NCBI GenBank assembly: GCA_020073585.1
Contig: JAIQEV010000008.1
Span: 1-64,000 of the forward strand
Length of the DNA: 64,000 nt
Source: Terriglobia bacterium
GTDB lineage: Bacteria > Acidobacteriota > Terriglobia > Acidiferrales > UBA7541
Reading direction: 5' to 3'
The notes beneath the pieces are model-generated. The model was given only the letters and a program-made list of their open reading frames with translations, was not told the DNA's origin and did not search any database. Positions 26,375 to 37,815 of the stretch are shown here, in pieces. The position numbers and the translations under genes were made by a program. Numbering within the stretch: position 1 is the first letter of the stretch; each line of letters starts with the position of its first letter.

Positions 26375-26980
26375 CTACCACACGCCGGGAATGAGGGCCG
26401 GAACTTTGGCGCGATAGTGCTCGAATTGCGGGCCAAATCTGGCGCGCAGCAACTGCTCTTCCAAGCGCACACGCCAGATGGTGCCGACGAGAAAGAGGAC
26501 GCAGCCCAGGAGCAGGCCCAGCCAGTGACCGGCCACGAGGCCCGTGGCGATGAGCATGCCGAGCATGCCCGTATAGATGGGATTGCGAACGAAACGGTAG
26601 GGGCCCGCGGTGATGAGCTGATGGCCCTCGATGAGGCGCGCCGCGATGGCCCACTGTCCGCCGAGCGTGCGCACACTGACCAGGACCAGGCCGACGGAAG
26701 ACGCCGCCAACAGGACGGCCAGGATGCCGAAGAAAGGAGTCCAGGCCGGCGTGAACAGGGGCGACGCGGGATGGCGGTGCAGGGCCCAGACGGCGGCGTA
26801 GGCGAGGGCCTGGAGGGCGATGGGCCAGAGAGCGCGGCGGTCGCGGACGCTTTCCGGCAGGGCGGGTGGGCGTTTGCGGAACAGGAATATGGCGGCGAAA
26901 GCGCACCAGCAGAAGATCACGGCGTAGAACGGAGCGAGCGTCCAGTCGAAGCGCAAGGGATGATCTCCCGCTTGAAACAT
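26375..26980 (-). CDS. isoprenylcysteine carboxyl methyltransferase-like membrane protein
   Basis: A 201-residue protein with about five membrane helices. The C-terminal signature LITAGPYRFVRNPIYTGMLG, then EEQLLRARFGPQFEHYRAKVPALIPGVW, is that of the ICMT/PEMT-like family, whose members methylate lipids or small molecules with SAM. ATG 26980 is chosen; a TTG at 26989 adds three residues. No partner gene indicates the substrate. It lies upstream of the enoyl-CoA hydratase on the same strand, separated by a likely promoter. Confidence 0.85.
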   Translation of the reverse strand: MFQAGDHPLRFDWTLAPFYAVIFCWCAFAAIFLFRKRPPALPESVRDRRALWPIALQALAYAAVWALHRHPASPLFTPAWTPFFGILAVLLAASSVGLVLVSVRTLGGQWAIAARLIEGHQLITAGPYRFVRNPIYTGMLGMLIATGLVAGHWLGLLLGCVLFLVGTIWRVRLEEQLLRARFGPQFEHYRAKVPALIPGVW

Positions 26981-27165
26981 GAGCCGCAAAGCACCTTGAT
27001 GAGAATACGCCGAAACGGTCCAAAGGTTACAAGTGTGCGGTTGCCGGCAATGGGTGTAAACTCACGGCCACCGGGAGGCCGAAATGGAAATTCCCGGTGA
27101 ATGGTGCCGCCTCGGAAGTTTGGACGTGATTTGAAACCGGATGCCAATCGAAGGGAGATTACAGA

Positions 27166-27702
27166 ATGACTCGCGTGAAACTTTTGACCGGGTTCGCCCT
27201 GCTGCTGCTTCTTGCTTTGTTGCTGCAGATTCCGTTTGCCGGCGCCGCTCCTGCGGCGAGCGATGCCATCCTCAAGGCCAACGACATTGGCGCAAAACTC
27301 TTTCCCGAAAAAATCTTCTTCCATGGGCAGGTCACGTCCGTCCAGTTGCGCAACTCCGGGGGAGTCCGTTTTAGCGATGACGCCTACACCCTGGCGGGGG
27401 TGGTGGACGCTTCCGGTTATGCCAGCGGAATTCGCGAGAAATTGCAGGGCTATCTGATCAGCGAGGTGGCGCTGGTCATCGGCGGACAGAAGCTGCCGAC
27501 TGGCGCCTACGGTTTTGGCTTCCTGAAGGACGGCAAGTTTGTGGCGATGGACCTCGGTGCGCACGACGTGTTGCAGGTTGCTTCCTCGAAGGATGCGGAG
27601 ATGAAGCGGCCGGTGCCTCTCCAGGTGGCGAGCGCCGCAGCGGCTGGCACGTACCGGCTGTACATGGGCCGCGATTTTGTGGAATTTTCCCGCAGCAAGT
27701 AA
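27166..27702 (+). CDS. exported protein of unknown function
   Basis: A 178-residue protein with a clear signal peptide (MTRVKLLTGF, hydrophobic core, cleavage near FAGAAPAA). The mature part holds ILKANDIGAKLFPEKIFFHGQVTSVQLRNSGGVRF and YLISEVALVIGGQKLPTGAYGFGFL, a small beta-rich domain. No enzyme motif is seen. GGGAG precedes the ATG at good distance. I do not recognise the family; the style resembles small periplasmic proteins common in soil Acidobacteriota. Confidence 0.7.
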   Translation: MTRVKLLTGFALLLLLALLLQIPFAGAAPAASDAILKANDIGAKLFPEKIFFHGQVTSVQLRNSGGVRFSDDAYTLAGVVDASGYASGIREKLQGYLISEVALVIGGQKLPTGAYGFGFLKDGKFVAMDLGAHDVLQVASSKDAEMKRPVPLQVASAAAAGTYRLYMGRDFVEFSRSK

Positions 27703-27779
27703 CCGCGCGCTTTGCGGAACGCAACACGCGGCACGAGCGATCACCGGCGATTACGCCATGTCCAGGAGGCCGCATCCGG

Positions 27780-29654
27780 TCAGCGAGCAATACGCAGGGA
27801 GGCCGCAGCCTCGCTGGGAGGCTGGGTTTGCGGAATTTGCCTGCTACGGAGGAGTTCCACGATTTCGTGATAGAGGCGCGATCGAACTTCATGGCGTTCC
27901 TGGGCGCGCGTGATGTAGCGGACGATCACATTCACACCGAGGGTTGTGGGCCGCACGCTGATCGCCGGCGCTGCCGAAAAAGCGCGTCCGGCGGGGGCCG
28001 GCACCACACGCTGCCATTCCTGCTCGGCCAGCCGCACATTGGACAGGGTCTCCTCGGCGACACTTTTCTGAATGGCTTCGGCAAGGGAATAGGGATCGGC
28101 GCCCGGAGGGATAGGCACCTGAATCTCGTCCCAAAGCCACTGCCCGGAGGTTGAAAAATTGAAGTAGTGGCCTTCGATGGCAAAGCTGTTTGAGAAGGTC
28201 ACCTTGCGGCCGGTGGGGTGGGAGGCGTCGGCCCAATTTCCGGTTTCCAAGAGGACCGTGTGGAGCAGGCCGACCTCCAGCACTTCGCCGCCGATGCCGC
28301 TAATTTCCACCCAGTCGCCCGGGCGGATGCCATTGCGTCCCATGAGTGCGAACCAGCCGAAGAAGCCGATAATGAAATCCTTGAGAGCCACGGTCAAGCC
28401 CGCACCGGCAAGAGCGACGACCGTCGCCAACTGATTTGGCGGCCCGAAAAACACCAGCAAAATCAAGGCGATTCCGACGGCCTGCGTGGCGAAACGCGCT
28501 ATGGTGCGGATGGTAAGCAGGCGTTTTTTTTCCAGAGCGGCCCGGGAAAGTATGGCCCGCAGCAAGGGATCCGCTAAAAACACCAGGAGAAGGGCGGCGA
28601 GTATCCAGAGCGCCGACTCGAGCAGTCCGGTCACATAGACGCGCTCCTGGGCTTGGACCAAGCCGCTCCACTTCCCATAAATGTTCTCGAGTTGCTGGAG
28701 ATCCTGAACCCGTTTGTCCAGCTCCGCCAGGCTCTTCTGTTCCGCCGCGGCGCGCTTCAAGGTGGAAAAAATATCCGAGGAGTCCGGCTCCTTGGTTCTT
28801 GCCGCGTCACCCGCTTGAGGAGCGCCGGGTGCCTGCTGGCCGGTATCCGGCGCCCCTTCCCCTGCGGCTGCGCGTTCGAACGCTTGATGTTTTCCGGTCA
28901 GCTCCGCCGAGCGCAGCTTCACTTCTTCCACGGCCCGCGCCAGTTCCCGTTGTTTTGCCGACAGTTGCCGCCAAACGCGGAATTGCGCGATGACGCTGCG
29001 AGACTCGGGTTCTATGGTCTTTACCTGCGCGTTTCCGGGAGCAAGACCGCCGGCGGCAGGACCCTCCTGACGCTGGTGCCATGCCTCGTGCTGTTCCATC
29101 AAGCGTTGAATGATGCTCCGCGGATCACCTCCGGCGCGGATGAGTTCCTGCCGGGCAGCATCGAGGTCCTCCTGGTCGACCTCCAGGACCGCTTGTTCGA
29201 GTTGCAGCTCCTGTTCGAGCGCTTCCCTTTGGTCCGCTTTCGCCTTGGCCAGAAGCTGCTCCAGGCGGGCCACGTCAGACTGTTCCGCTTTCACGCGGTC
29301 CTGGATTTCCTCGACGCGCGTCAAAATCGTGCGCGCTGCCGGAGTCAGGGGAGGAGGATGTAAAGTCAAATTCCGAAGCGCGGAGGTGAAGGTCAGATCC
29401 ACTTCATGATCCGCCACGCGCACGGCCTCATGCGCGAAGTCCATTTCTTCCGAGGTCACGGCAAGCGCCGCCAGCCTTTGCGCGGTCACCAGCGGCTGCT
29501 CGTCCACAAGACCCGGCCGGTCGTTCAGCGCGGCCTTGGCCGCAGTCTGCTGCTGCGGGCCGGTGACCCAGTATCTGGTGAGCACGATTCCAACCATCGC
29601 CAGGGCCACCAGCGACAGCAAGAAAATGGGAATCGTCCGATGCAAGGTTTTCAT
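27780..29654 (-). CDS. MscS-family mechanosensitive channel with long coiled-coil N-terminus
   Basis: A 624-residue protein. A signal or first membrane helix (about 8-30) leads into a large Gln/Glu/Lys-rich periplasmic coiled coil (about 100-330). Membrane helices near 345-425 and an MscS core follow: VVALAGAGLTVALKDFIIGFFGWFALMGRNG is the pore helix region and IRPGDWVEISGIGGEVLEVGL the start of the beta domain. Long periplasmic N-termini occur in MscK-like channels. A CRP-like palindrome lies 110 bases upstream. It should release solutes on hypo-osmotic shock. Confidence 0.87.
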   Translation of the reverse strand: MKTLHRTIPIFLLSLVALAMVGIVLTRYWVTGPQQQTAAKAALNDRPGLVDEQPLVTAQRLAALAVTSEEMDFAHEAVRVADHEVDLTFTSALRNLTLHPPPLTPAARTILTRVEEIQDRVKAEQSDVARLEQLLAKAKADQREALEQELQLEQAVLEVDQEDLDAARQELIRAGGDPRSIIQRLMEQHEAWHQRQEGPAAGGLAPGNAQVKTIEPESRSVIAQFRVWRQLSAKQRELARAVEEVKLRSAELTGKHQAFERAAAGEGAPDTGQQAPGAPQAGDAARTKEPDSSDIFSTLKRAAAEQKSLAELDKRVQDLQQLENIYGKWSGLVQAQERVYVTGLLESALWILAALLLVFLADPLLRAILSRAALEKKRLLTIRTIARFATQAVGIALILLVFFGPPNQLATVVALAGAGLTVALKDFIIGFFGWFALMGRNGIRPGDWVEISGIGGEVLEVGLLHTVLLETGNWADASHPTGRKVTFSNSFAIEGHYFNFSTSGQWLWDEIQVPIPPGADPYSLAEAIQKSVAEETLSNVRLAEQEWQRVVPAPAGRAFSAAPAISVRPTTLGVNVIVRYITRAQERHEVRSRLYHEIVELLRSRQIPQTQPPSEAAASLRIAR

Positions 29655-29763
29655 GGAGGTCTCGCGGCTTCAGCAAATCCCTACAGAACCGAGGCAACTT
29701 CCCCACTTACAAGGAGCACGTCTCCCGCTCCATCACTTTGTCTCATGAAACTGAAGCAAATAC

Positions 29764-29779
29764 TGTGATACGTATCACT
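29764..29779. promoter_or_regulatory. CRP/FNR-like operator TGTGA-TACGTA-TCACT
   Basis: A 14-base perfect palindrome, GTGATACGTATCAC (29765-29778), forms a near-ideal CRP-type site, 110 bases upstream of the MscS gene start. It agrees with the site at 21093 in 13 of 16 positions. The rest of the 29655-29926 gap holds nothing else recognised. Confidence 0.5.
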
Positions 29780-29926
29780 ACTTCCTGCGCGGATCGAGAC
29801 AGCGAAGAGCGGACTCTTGGAGTGACATCATGAGACGAGGGTTGCTCATGCTGCAGCGGGCAGAGCCCCGACTGTTGTCCAGGACAAGTCCCGCCTCTGC
29901 AAAGTGACGATTGAGAAAAAGGCGGG

Positions 29927-30637
29927 CTAGAGGCGGTCGAGGAAACGGCGGGCGCGGGCGTAGGCGGGAAAAAGTTTTTCTTCGGCACGGAAGGCGGGGG
30001 AGTGGGAGACGAGGCTGCAGCCGGCGCGGCGGGTGGGATGTTTCACGTGGAGCATTTCGTGGTAAAGGACGTATTCGACGGCACATGCGGGGACGCCGGG
30101 GCGGTCGAGGCGGCGATTGAGGAGGATCTGGTTGGGGCCGGGGTCGTAGCAGCCGAATTGGCGGCGCCAGGAGCGGGTGCTCCAGCCGAGATGCGGGCGG
30201 GCGAGGGCCGCGGAAAAGTATTCGCGGTTGAGGCGTTCGAAGATGGCCTCGAGGTCGAAGACCAGACCGCGGGGATGAACGGCGCGGGGCACGACGCGCT
30301 GGCGGCGCATGCGGTGCATGCGGTCGCGGGTGCGGCCGGAGCGGGCGTAATCGAGATACGGGGCGATGAGCGAAGCGGGGGGCCGCTTGCGGTAGAGGCG
30401 GGCGAGCAGGAGGGCCGCAGCGCCTTCGAGGACCGCGCGCGGGGCGCGGGCCAGGAGATCGGAGAAGCGCACGAGGACCGTATCCTCGCGGCGGCGAATG
30501 GTGAGGACCAGGCTGGAATAAGGATAGAACTCGAGGCGGAAGCGCGGGGGGCGGCCGTCGCAGCCGAGACGGGTGTAGAGGCGCAGGCAGAGGGCGTCCC
30601 CGCCGGGCATGAGCTGCGAGCGCTTGCGCTGTTTCAC
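29927..30637 (-). CDS. SprT-like zinc metalloprotease-domain protein
   Basis: A 236-residue protein whose C-terminal half has a SprT-like domain: LEAIFERLNREYFSAALARP, then YVLYHEMLHVKHP with the HExxH zinc motif, and a downstream histidine in SHSPAFRAEE. Spartan/SprT relatives cleave DNA-protein crosslinks, but bacterial roles are poorly known. The N-terminal half is Arg/Leu-rich and unassigned. The GTG start at 30637 overlaps the upstream stop by 4 bases (GTGA). It is the last gene of the operon that contains uvrA, which fits a repair link by inference. Confidence 0.78.
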   Translation of the reverse strand: MKQRKRSQLMPGGDALCLRLYTRLGCDGRPPRFRLEFYPYSSLVLTIRRREDTVLVRFSDLLARAPRAVLEGAAALLLARLYRKRPPASLIAPYLDYARSGRTRDRMHRMRRQRVVPRAVHPRGLVFDLEAIFERLNREYFSAALARPHLGWSTRSWRRQFGCYDPGPNQILLNRRLDRPGVPACAVEYVLYHEMLHVKHPTRRAGCSLVSHSPAFRAEEKLFPAYARARRFLDRL

Positions 30638-31185
30638 GGCTGATTCCTGCGGCGCACCGGCGGAGGCGCTACTTCTTTCTTGGCTTTTTCGGCGTCGCTG
30701 AGGGCGTCCCGGGTGCCTTCGATGGCGTCGTCGAGATTGTCCTTGTAGAGTTCGCGCTCGGCGCCGCTCGCGGCCAACTGCTCGAGAGTGGCCAGGAACT
30801 CCTTGGAGCGCGCGATCATCAGGTCAATTCCCTGCCGGATATTTTCCTGCTTCTCCTTGCCGAGCTGGATGAGGTCGGCGGCGTCGTCCACGCAACTGAC
30901 GTAGGAATTCAGCAGGGCGTTGAGGATTTCCGGATGACGGTAGGGCGAGGGGTGGGCGAGCTCGTACTGAAATTTTTTCAGGCGGTCGCCGGCGAAAGAG
31001 AGAAAGAGCTTGATGCGCTCGTTGGGGGTTTCGGCGTCGCGGATCTTGTCGGCTTCGATGGCGGAGAGGTAGTCCTTGTTTTGTGTGACCGCAAAGCGGT
31101 CAACTTGCTGCGGCGCGGCGGCGCCCAGCAGGGGAAAGAAGATTCCCAGGAAAACAGAGAGAGCCAGGGTTCGCATACGGATCAT
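30634..31185 (-). CDS. exported helical protein with in-frame palindrome insertion
   Basis: A 183-residue protein with a signal peptide (MIRMRTLALSVFLG to about GAAAPQQ) and an all-helical mature part (IEADKIRDAETPNERIKLFLSFAGDRLKKFQYEL). It is of unknown function. Directly after the signal peptide, VDRFAVTQN (nine residues) is encoded by a GACCGC-AAA-GCGGTC palindrome and its flank, probably a 27-base insertion. It sits between another exported protein gene and the SprT-like gene, 7 and -4 bases away. Confidence 0.72.
   Translation of the reverse strand: MIRMRTLALSVFLGIFFPLLGAAAPQQVDRFAVTQNKDYLSAIEADKIRDAETPNERIKLFLSFAGDRLKKFQYELAHPSPYRHPEILNALLNSYVSCVDDAADLIQLGKEKQENIRQGIDLMIARSKEFLATLEQLAASGAERELYKDNLDDAIEGTRDALSDAEKAKKEVAPPPVRRRNQP
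31087..31101. repeat. GACCGC-AAA-GCGGTC palindrome inside an exported-protein gene
   Basis: The 15-base palindrome is identical to those at 14758 and 17039. It is read in frame as part of VDRFAVT in the exported protein encoded at 30634-31185, right after the signal peptide. Confidence 0.8.
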
Positions 31186-31192
31186 AGCAGCC

Positions 31193-31711
31193 TCACGGCG
31201 CGGGAGGTTTCTGCGGTGCGGGCTGTTCGCCCGGCCGCCGCGGAAACAACAGACGCAGCAATTCCTCCTCGATCTGTTGCAGATCGTCGCGCACGATCTG
31301 CAGCGGCGGCCGGTATTGCGGCGGGGCCACGAGAAGAGTCTCGTCCAGCTCGCGCAGGCCGCTGCGCACGTGCACTTCGATCCTCTTATATTCGCCGGAT
31401 TCTTTCTCCGCCTGGGGATGCCGGCGGCGCACGGCGGCGAAAGCCGTGCGCACGTTATCGCGGTACTTTTCCAGGAGCAGGCCGACCGCCTGGTAATCCC
31501 CTTCCCTGCCGGCGCGGCGGGATTCGGCAAACTGGGCGTCGCCGAGTTTTTCCAGGAGCTTGGCCTTGCGCCCGGAATTGCTCTCGCGGTCAAAGCGGGC
31601 CTGCAGCTCCGCGATCCTGGCCGCGGGAGCGGCCTGCTGCGCGGCGCCCGCGCCGCCAGCCAGCGCCAGCCAGGAGAAAACCACGGCCGCAAATGGGCTT
31701 CGCGAGGTCAT
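31193..31711 (-). CDS. exported helical protein of unknown function
   Basis: A 172-residue protein with a signal peptide (MTSRSPFAAVVFSWLALAG to about AGAAQQ) and a charged helical body (IAELQARFDRESNSGRKAKLLEKLGDAQF, then EEELLRLLFPRRPGEQP). No enzyme motif is seen. It resembles its downstream neighbour in size and helical character but not clearly in sequence. ATG 31711 follows the TPR gene stop by 4 bases, so both belong to the uvrA operon. Confidence 0.7.
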   Translation of the reverse strand: MTSRSPFAAVVFSWLALAGGAGAAQQAAPAARIAELQARFDRESNSGRKAKLLEKLGDAQFAESRRAGREGDYQAVGLLLEKYRDNVRTAFAAVRRRHPQAEKESGEYKRIEVHVRSGLRELDETLLVAPPQYRPPLQIVRDDLQQIEEELLRLLFPRRPGEQPAPQKPPAP

Positions 31712-31715
31712 GGAG

Positions 31716-33028
31716 TCAGCGCTTCTTCTCGAGCATGTGGCGCAGTACCGCGATGCGTTGCTGCGCCTGCCAGTCCTGATTGGAGTTCTGCCCATTGTCG
31801 AGGCTCAGAAACTTCTGATAGGCCTCGATGGCCTCGGGCGTCTTCCGGAGTTTATCGTAGCAGGTGGCGCGGACAAACCACGCGCCGGAATTCAGGGCCT
31901 GGCGGCGGGCGAGTTCGTCGAGGGCCGCCAGAGCCGCGGGGCAATTGCCCTGGAGATAATAGGCGGAGCTGAGGTCCTTCCACGCCGCGGAATCGCCGGG
32001 GTCCGCGCGCAGGACGGCCAGGAGTTCGCGCTCGGCGGCGGGAAAATCGCGCTTCTGGAGATAGACGCGGCCGAGGCCGGCGCGGAGGTCGCGCTGCTCG
32101 GGAGCGAGAGCGATGGCGCGCTGCAGGGTGGCGACGGCCTCGTCCCAGCGGGATTGCGCGATCCGGATGTCGGCGCGGAGGCGCAGGAGGAGGACGTCCG
32201 GGGGCTGCGCGGCGTCCATGCGATCGAGCTCCGCCAGCGCGGCGTCATATTCCTTCTGCTCGAAGAGAAAACGCAAAACTTGGGCGCGGGCTTCGCGGTC
32301 GGCGGGCTGGAGCTGGAGATAGCTGCGGTAGGCCTCGACGGCTTCCGGTTTCCGCTGGGCGTCGAGAGCGTGCGCGAGGCCCAGGCGCGCCGGAGCGGAG
32401 TCCGGCTGGAGGGCCAGGGCTTCGCGGAAGTTTGCTTCCGCGGGAGCGAACTGATCGGCGCGGAGGAGGACGCTGGCGAGGGCCAGATGGGTCTCGAAAT
32501 CGCGCGGGTCAAGTTTAGCGGCGCCTTGCAGCGCTTCCACCGCAGCGGGCAGATCGCCGGTGCGCTCGAGGGCCAGGCCCAGGAGGAAGCGCGGGCGGCT
32601 CTGCGCGGGAAGCAGCTCGACGGCTTTGCGGAGCGGAGCGACGGCCGCGGCGGGGTCGCGGTCCAGGAGGAGCAGGCCGAGGTTGAGGTGGGCTTCGGCG
32701 AGCTTGGGGTCGAGCGCGAGGGCGCGCTGGTAGGCGGCGCGCGCGTCGTCCCAGCGCTGCAGCGCGGTGAAAACGTAGGCAAGCTGAAAATGGCCGTAGG
32801 CAAATTCGGGCTGCTGGGCGACGACTTGCTGCAGCGGAGGCAGCGCGGCCGCGAAGTCCTGGCGGTCGATGGCGCGCTGGGCCTCGTCGAGGAGGTCGTT
32901 GAGGGGGTTGCGGAGTTTCTGCGTGGTCGCCGGGCGGGGCTGGCGCGGCGCGGGGGCCTGCGCGCGGGAGCCCGCCGCGCCGGAAAGGAGCGCGAGGAGC
33001 GAGACGCTGAGGAGGCGTGCGGCGTTCA

Positions 33029-33029
<1 letters not shown>
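31716..33029 (-). CDS. exported tetratricopeptide-repeat protein
   Basis: A 437-residue protein with a signal peptide (about 1-23) and roughly ten TPR units, for example FAYGHFQLAYVFTALQRWDDA, LAEAHLNLGLLLLDRDP and SAAWKDLSSAYYLQGN. TPRs usually scaffold protein complexes, here in the periplasm. ATG 33029 overlaps the uvrA TAA by one base (TAATG), which indicates translational coupling. Longer in-frame upstream codons run inside uvrA and are rejected. Confidence 0.85.
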
Positions 33030-35962
<2,933 letters not shown>

Positions 35963-36008
35963 AGGGGTGTCCAGACAGAGCGCTTCGCGCGCGCTGTCTA
36001 AACCGCTA

Positions 36009-36046
36009 ATTATACGGCTGTGCACGAAAGCGGGCAAATGCCCGCT
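36009..36046 (-). promoter_or_regulatory. uvrA promoter with 18-base palindrome over the -35
   Basis: On the minus strand TTGCCC (36037-36032), a 17-base spacer and a perfect TATAAT (36014-36009). An 18-base inverted repeat, AGCGGGCA-N2-TGCCCGCT (36029-36046), covers the -35 hexamer. It could be an operator, or the stem of a terminator for the gene ending at 36056, although no T-run follows. Confidence 0.65.
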
Positions 36047-36055
36047 GAAGACGGA

Positions 36056-37000
36056 TTAGGGCTCGAGTTCGAGGTTGATCTGGCCGATGCCGCCTTCGAC
36101 CGTGAGTTTGAGGGTGACGGGAGATTTGCCGTAGGCGTCGTTGACGTAGGCGCCGCCGTCCTTCTTGAGACCGTGGGCGTCAATGGAGCCGAGACCGCCG
36201 GAGGCGTGGACGATGACGCCGACGTTCCTGGGGAGGCGGATGGTGGCTTCGCCGACGCCGCCGTGAATCTCGGCCTGCAGATCGTTCTGGCGCGCGCCGG
36301 TCAGGTCGGCGTGCAATTCCCCGGCGCCCATCTCCACGCTGAGACGGGTGAGGGGAACGTCGCGGAGGCGCAGGTCGCCGCTGCCGGCGCCCATGTGCAG
36401 GCGGAGGTCGAGCGGAACGTCATTGCCGAGGCGCAGATCCCAGTCATTTTCGGTGCGGCCGAAGTGCACGCTCTCGCCGTGCTGGCGGATGCGCAGGTCG
36501 CCGGCGCCATTGGAGACGCTGTAGTCCACGCGCGGGGCGCCCTGGTTTGCGGTGTAGCGGAAATCGGCGTCCAGGAGGCGGCTGGAGCCGCCGCTCAAGC
36601 GCAACTGGCCCGCGGGCATCTCGATCTCGGCGCGGAGGGATTGCGCGCCCTGGCGCTCGAGGGCCTTCACGTCATGCACGCTATGCGCGTCGAATCCGGG
36701 TGCGGCGGCGTATTTGCCGCGGACCACGGCTGCGCCAAAGAGGATGAGGAGCAGGATCAGGGCCACGGAAGCGCCGGAAATGCGCGGGCCGGACGCGGCG
36801 CCGGGATGCCGGCACAGCCAGACGTAATCCCATAGCTTGCCCAGGCCGAGGAAGACCAGGAGCAGGGGCCAGTAGCGGGAGACCACCGGCCAGGGATTGG
36901 CCTCCGGGCGCAGATTGAAGAACAGGAAGAGCAGACCGAGCGCGATGAGAAAAATGGCGCCACCGATGGACCGGCGCTGCAGACCGTCACTTTGTGCCAT
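36056..37000 (-). CDS. LiaF/toast-rack-type membrane protein
   Basis: A 314-residue protein with about three or four N-terminal membrane helices ([56 protein letters not shown]), as in LiaI/LiaF-like (DUF5668) proteins. A C-terminal right-handed beta region (about 125-314) is built of short repeats ending in Gly-Asp/Gly-Glu: [41 protein letters not shown]. Such proteins sense envelope stress in Firmicutes; the role here is not known. ATG 37000 has an AGGGGG site. Confidence 0.8.
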   Translation of the reverse strand: MAQSDGLQRRSIGGAIFLIALGLLFLFFNLRPEANPWPVVSRYWPLLLVFLGLGKLWDYVWLCRHPGAASGPRISGASVALILLLILFGAAVVRGKYAAAPGFDAHSVHDVKALERQGAQSLRAEIEMPAGQLRLSGGSSRLLDADFRYTANQGAPRVDYSVSNGAGDLRIRQHGESVHFGRTENDWDLRLGNDVPLDLRLHMGAGSGDLRLRDVPLTRLSVEMGAGELHADLTGARQNDLQAEIHGGVGEATIRLPRNVGVIVHASGGLGSIDAHGLKKDGGAYVNDAYGKSPVTLKLTVEGGIGQINLELEP

Positions 37001-37049
37001 GGCACACCCCCTCTTGCTCAGGAGATACGCAGACCGCGCGCGAAATGTT

Positions 37050-37676
37050 TCACGTTCCTGGCTGGCCGGGCCGCCCATTCTGCCGGGGGCGCCAGCGGAA
37101 TTTTTTCTCGGTGGCGAGGACGCGCCAGTCGATGCGGATGAAGGCGTAGACGAGAAAGAGGAGAAAGGTCTGGGTAACGATGAAATAGACGCCGAAGTAG
37201 GAGCCGGTGACCAGCGCATCCATGTTGAGCTTGCGCACGGCGCTGGCGGCGGTAGCGTTCCAGAAGGTGTAGCTAACCAGGCGGCCGCAGAAGAAGGGCA
37301 CGGCAATGAAGCGCCAGCCGAAGCGGGTGAGACCGTAGGCGATGAAGAGGTTGTTGGTGGGCAGGGGGCTGAAGGCATAGAAGAGGAAGAGGCCCAGGGT
37401 AACGTGTTTGCGGCCCTCGAGGGCCAGGCGGATGGAGTCGACGTTTTCGCGGGTGGCGACGCTGAGCAGCTTCTGGCGGATGAGCAGGCGGGAGAACAAG
37501 GCCAGGGTCAAGCGGCCGAGGGTGGCCGCCGTGGCGCCCGCGAGGGCCACGGCAAAAGGGTTGATGGCGGGATATTTGATCCCGATGTAGGACATAGCCA
37601 TCCACGTGGGGGGCGCAAAAGCAGGGATCACATTCAGGAGGAAGACGACAGCGAAGATAAGCAGGAGGCTCAGCAT
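37050..37676 (-). CDS. VTT/DedA-like membrane protein
   Basis: A 208-residue protein with about five hydrophobic segments. The region AINPFAVALAGATAATLGRLTLALFSRLLI and FYAFSPLPTNNLFIAYGLTRFGWRFIAVPFFCGR resembles the two re-entrant loops of VTT-domain (DedA/SNARE-associated) proteins, with the Pro-rich SPLPTNN segment. These are proposed lipid or small-molecule flippases. It is 49 bases upstream of the LiaF-like gene on the same strand and probably opens that operon. Confidence 0.72.
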   Translation of the reverse strand: MLSLLLIFAVVFLLNVIPAFAPPTWMAMSYIGIKYPAINPFAVALAGATAATLGRLTLALFSRLLIRQKLLSVATRENVDSIRLALEGRKHVTLGLFLFYAFSPLPTNNLFIAYGLTRFGWRFIAVPFFCGRLVSYTFWNATAASAVRKLNMDALVTGSYFGVYFIVTQTFLLFLVYAFIRIDWRVLATEKKFRWRPRQNGRPGQPGT

Positions 37677-37815
37677 CGCACTTATACGCTAGCACACTGC
37701 GAGTGGCGGCGCGCGGCTTCCGGAGAGGCGCGGGCGAGGCGCCGGGAACACGGCGCAGGGCGGTGTGCTAGAGTGAATTTAAGGCCGGATGGGGGCGGAA
37801 GCGGAGCAGCAGGCC

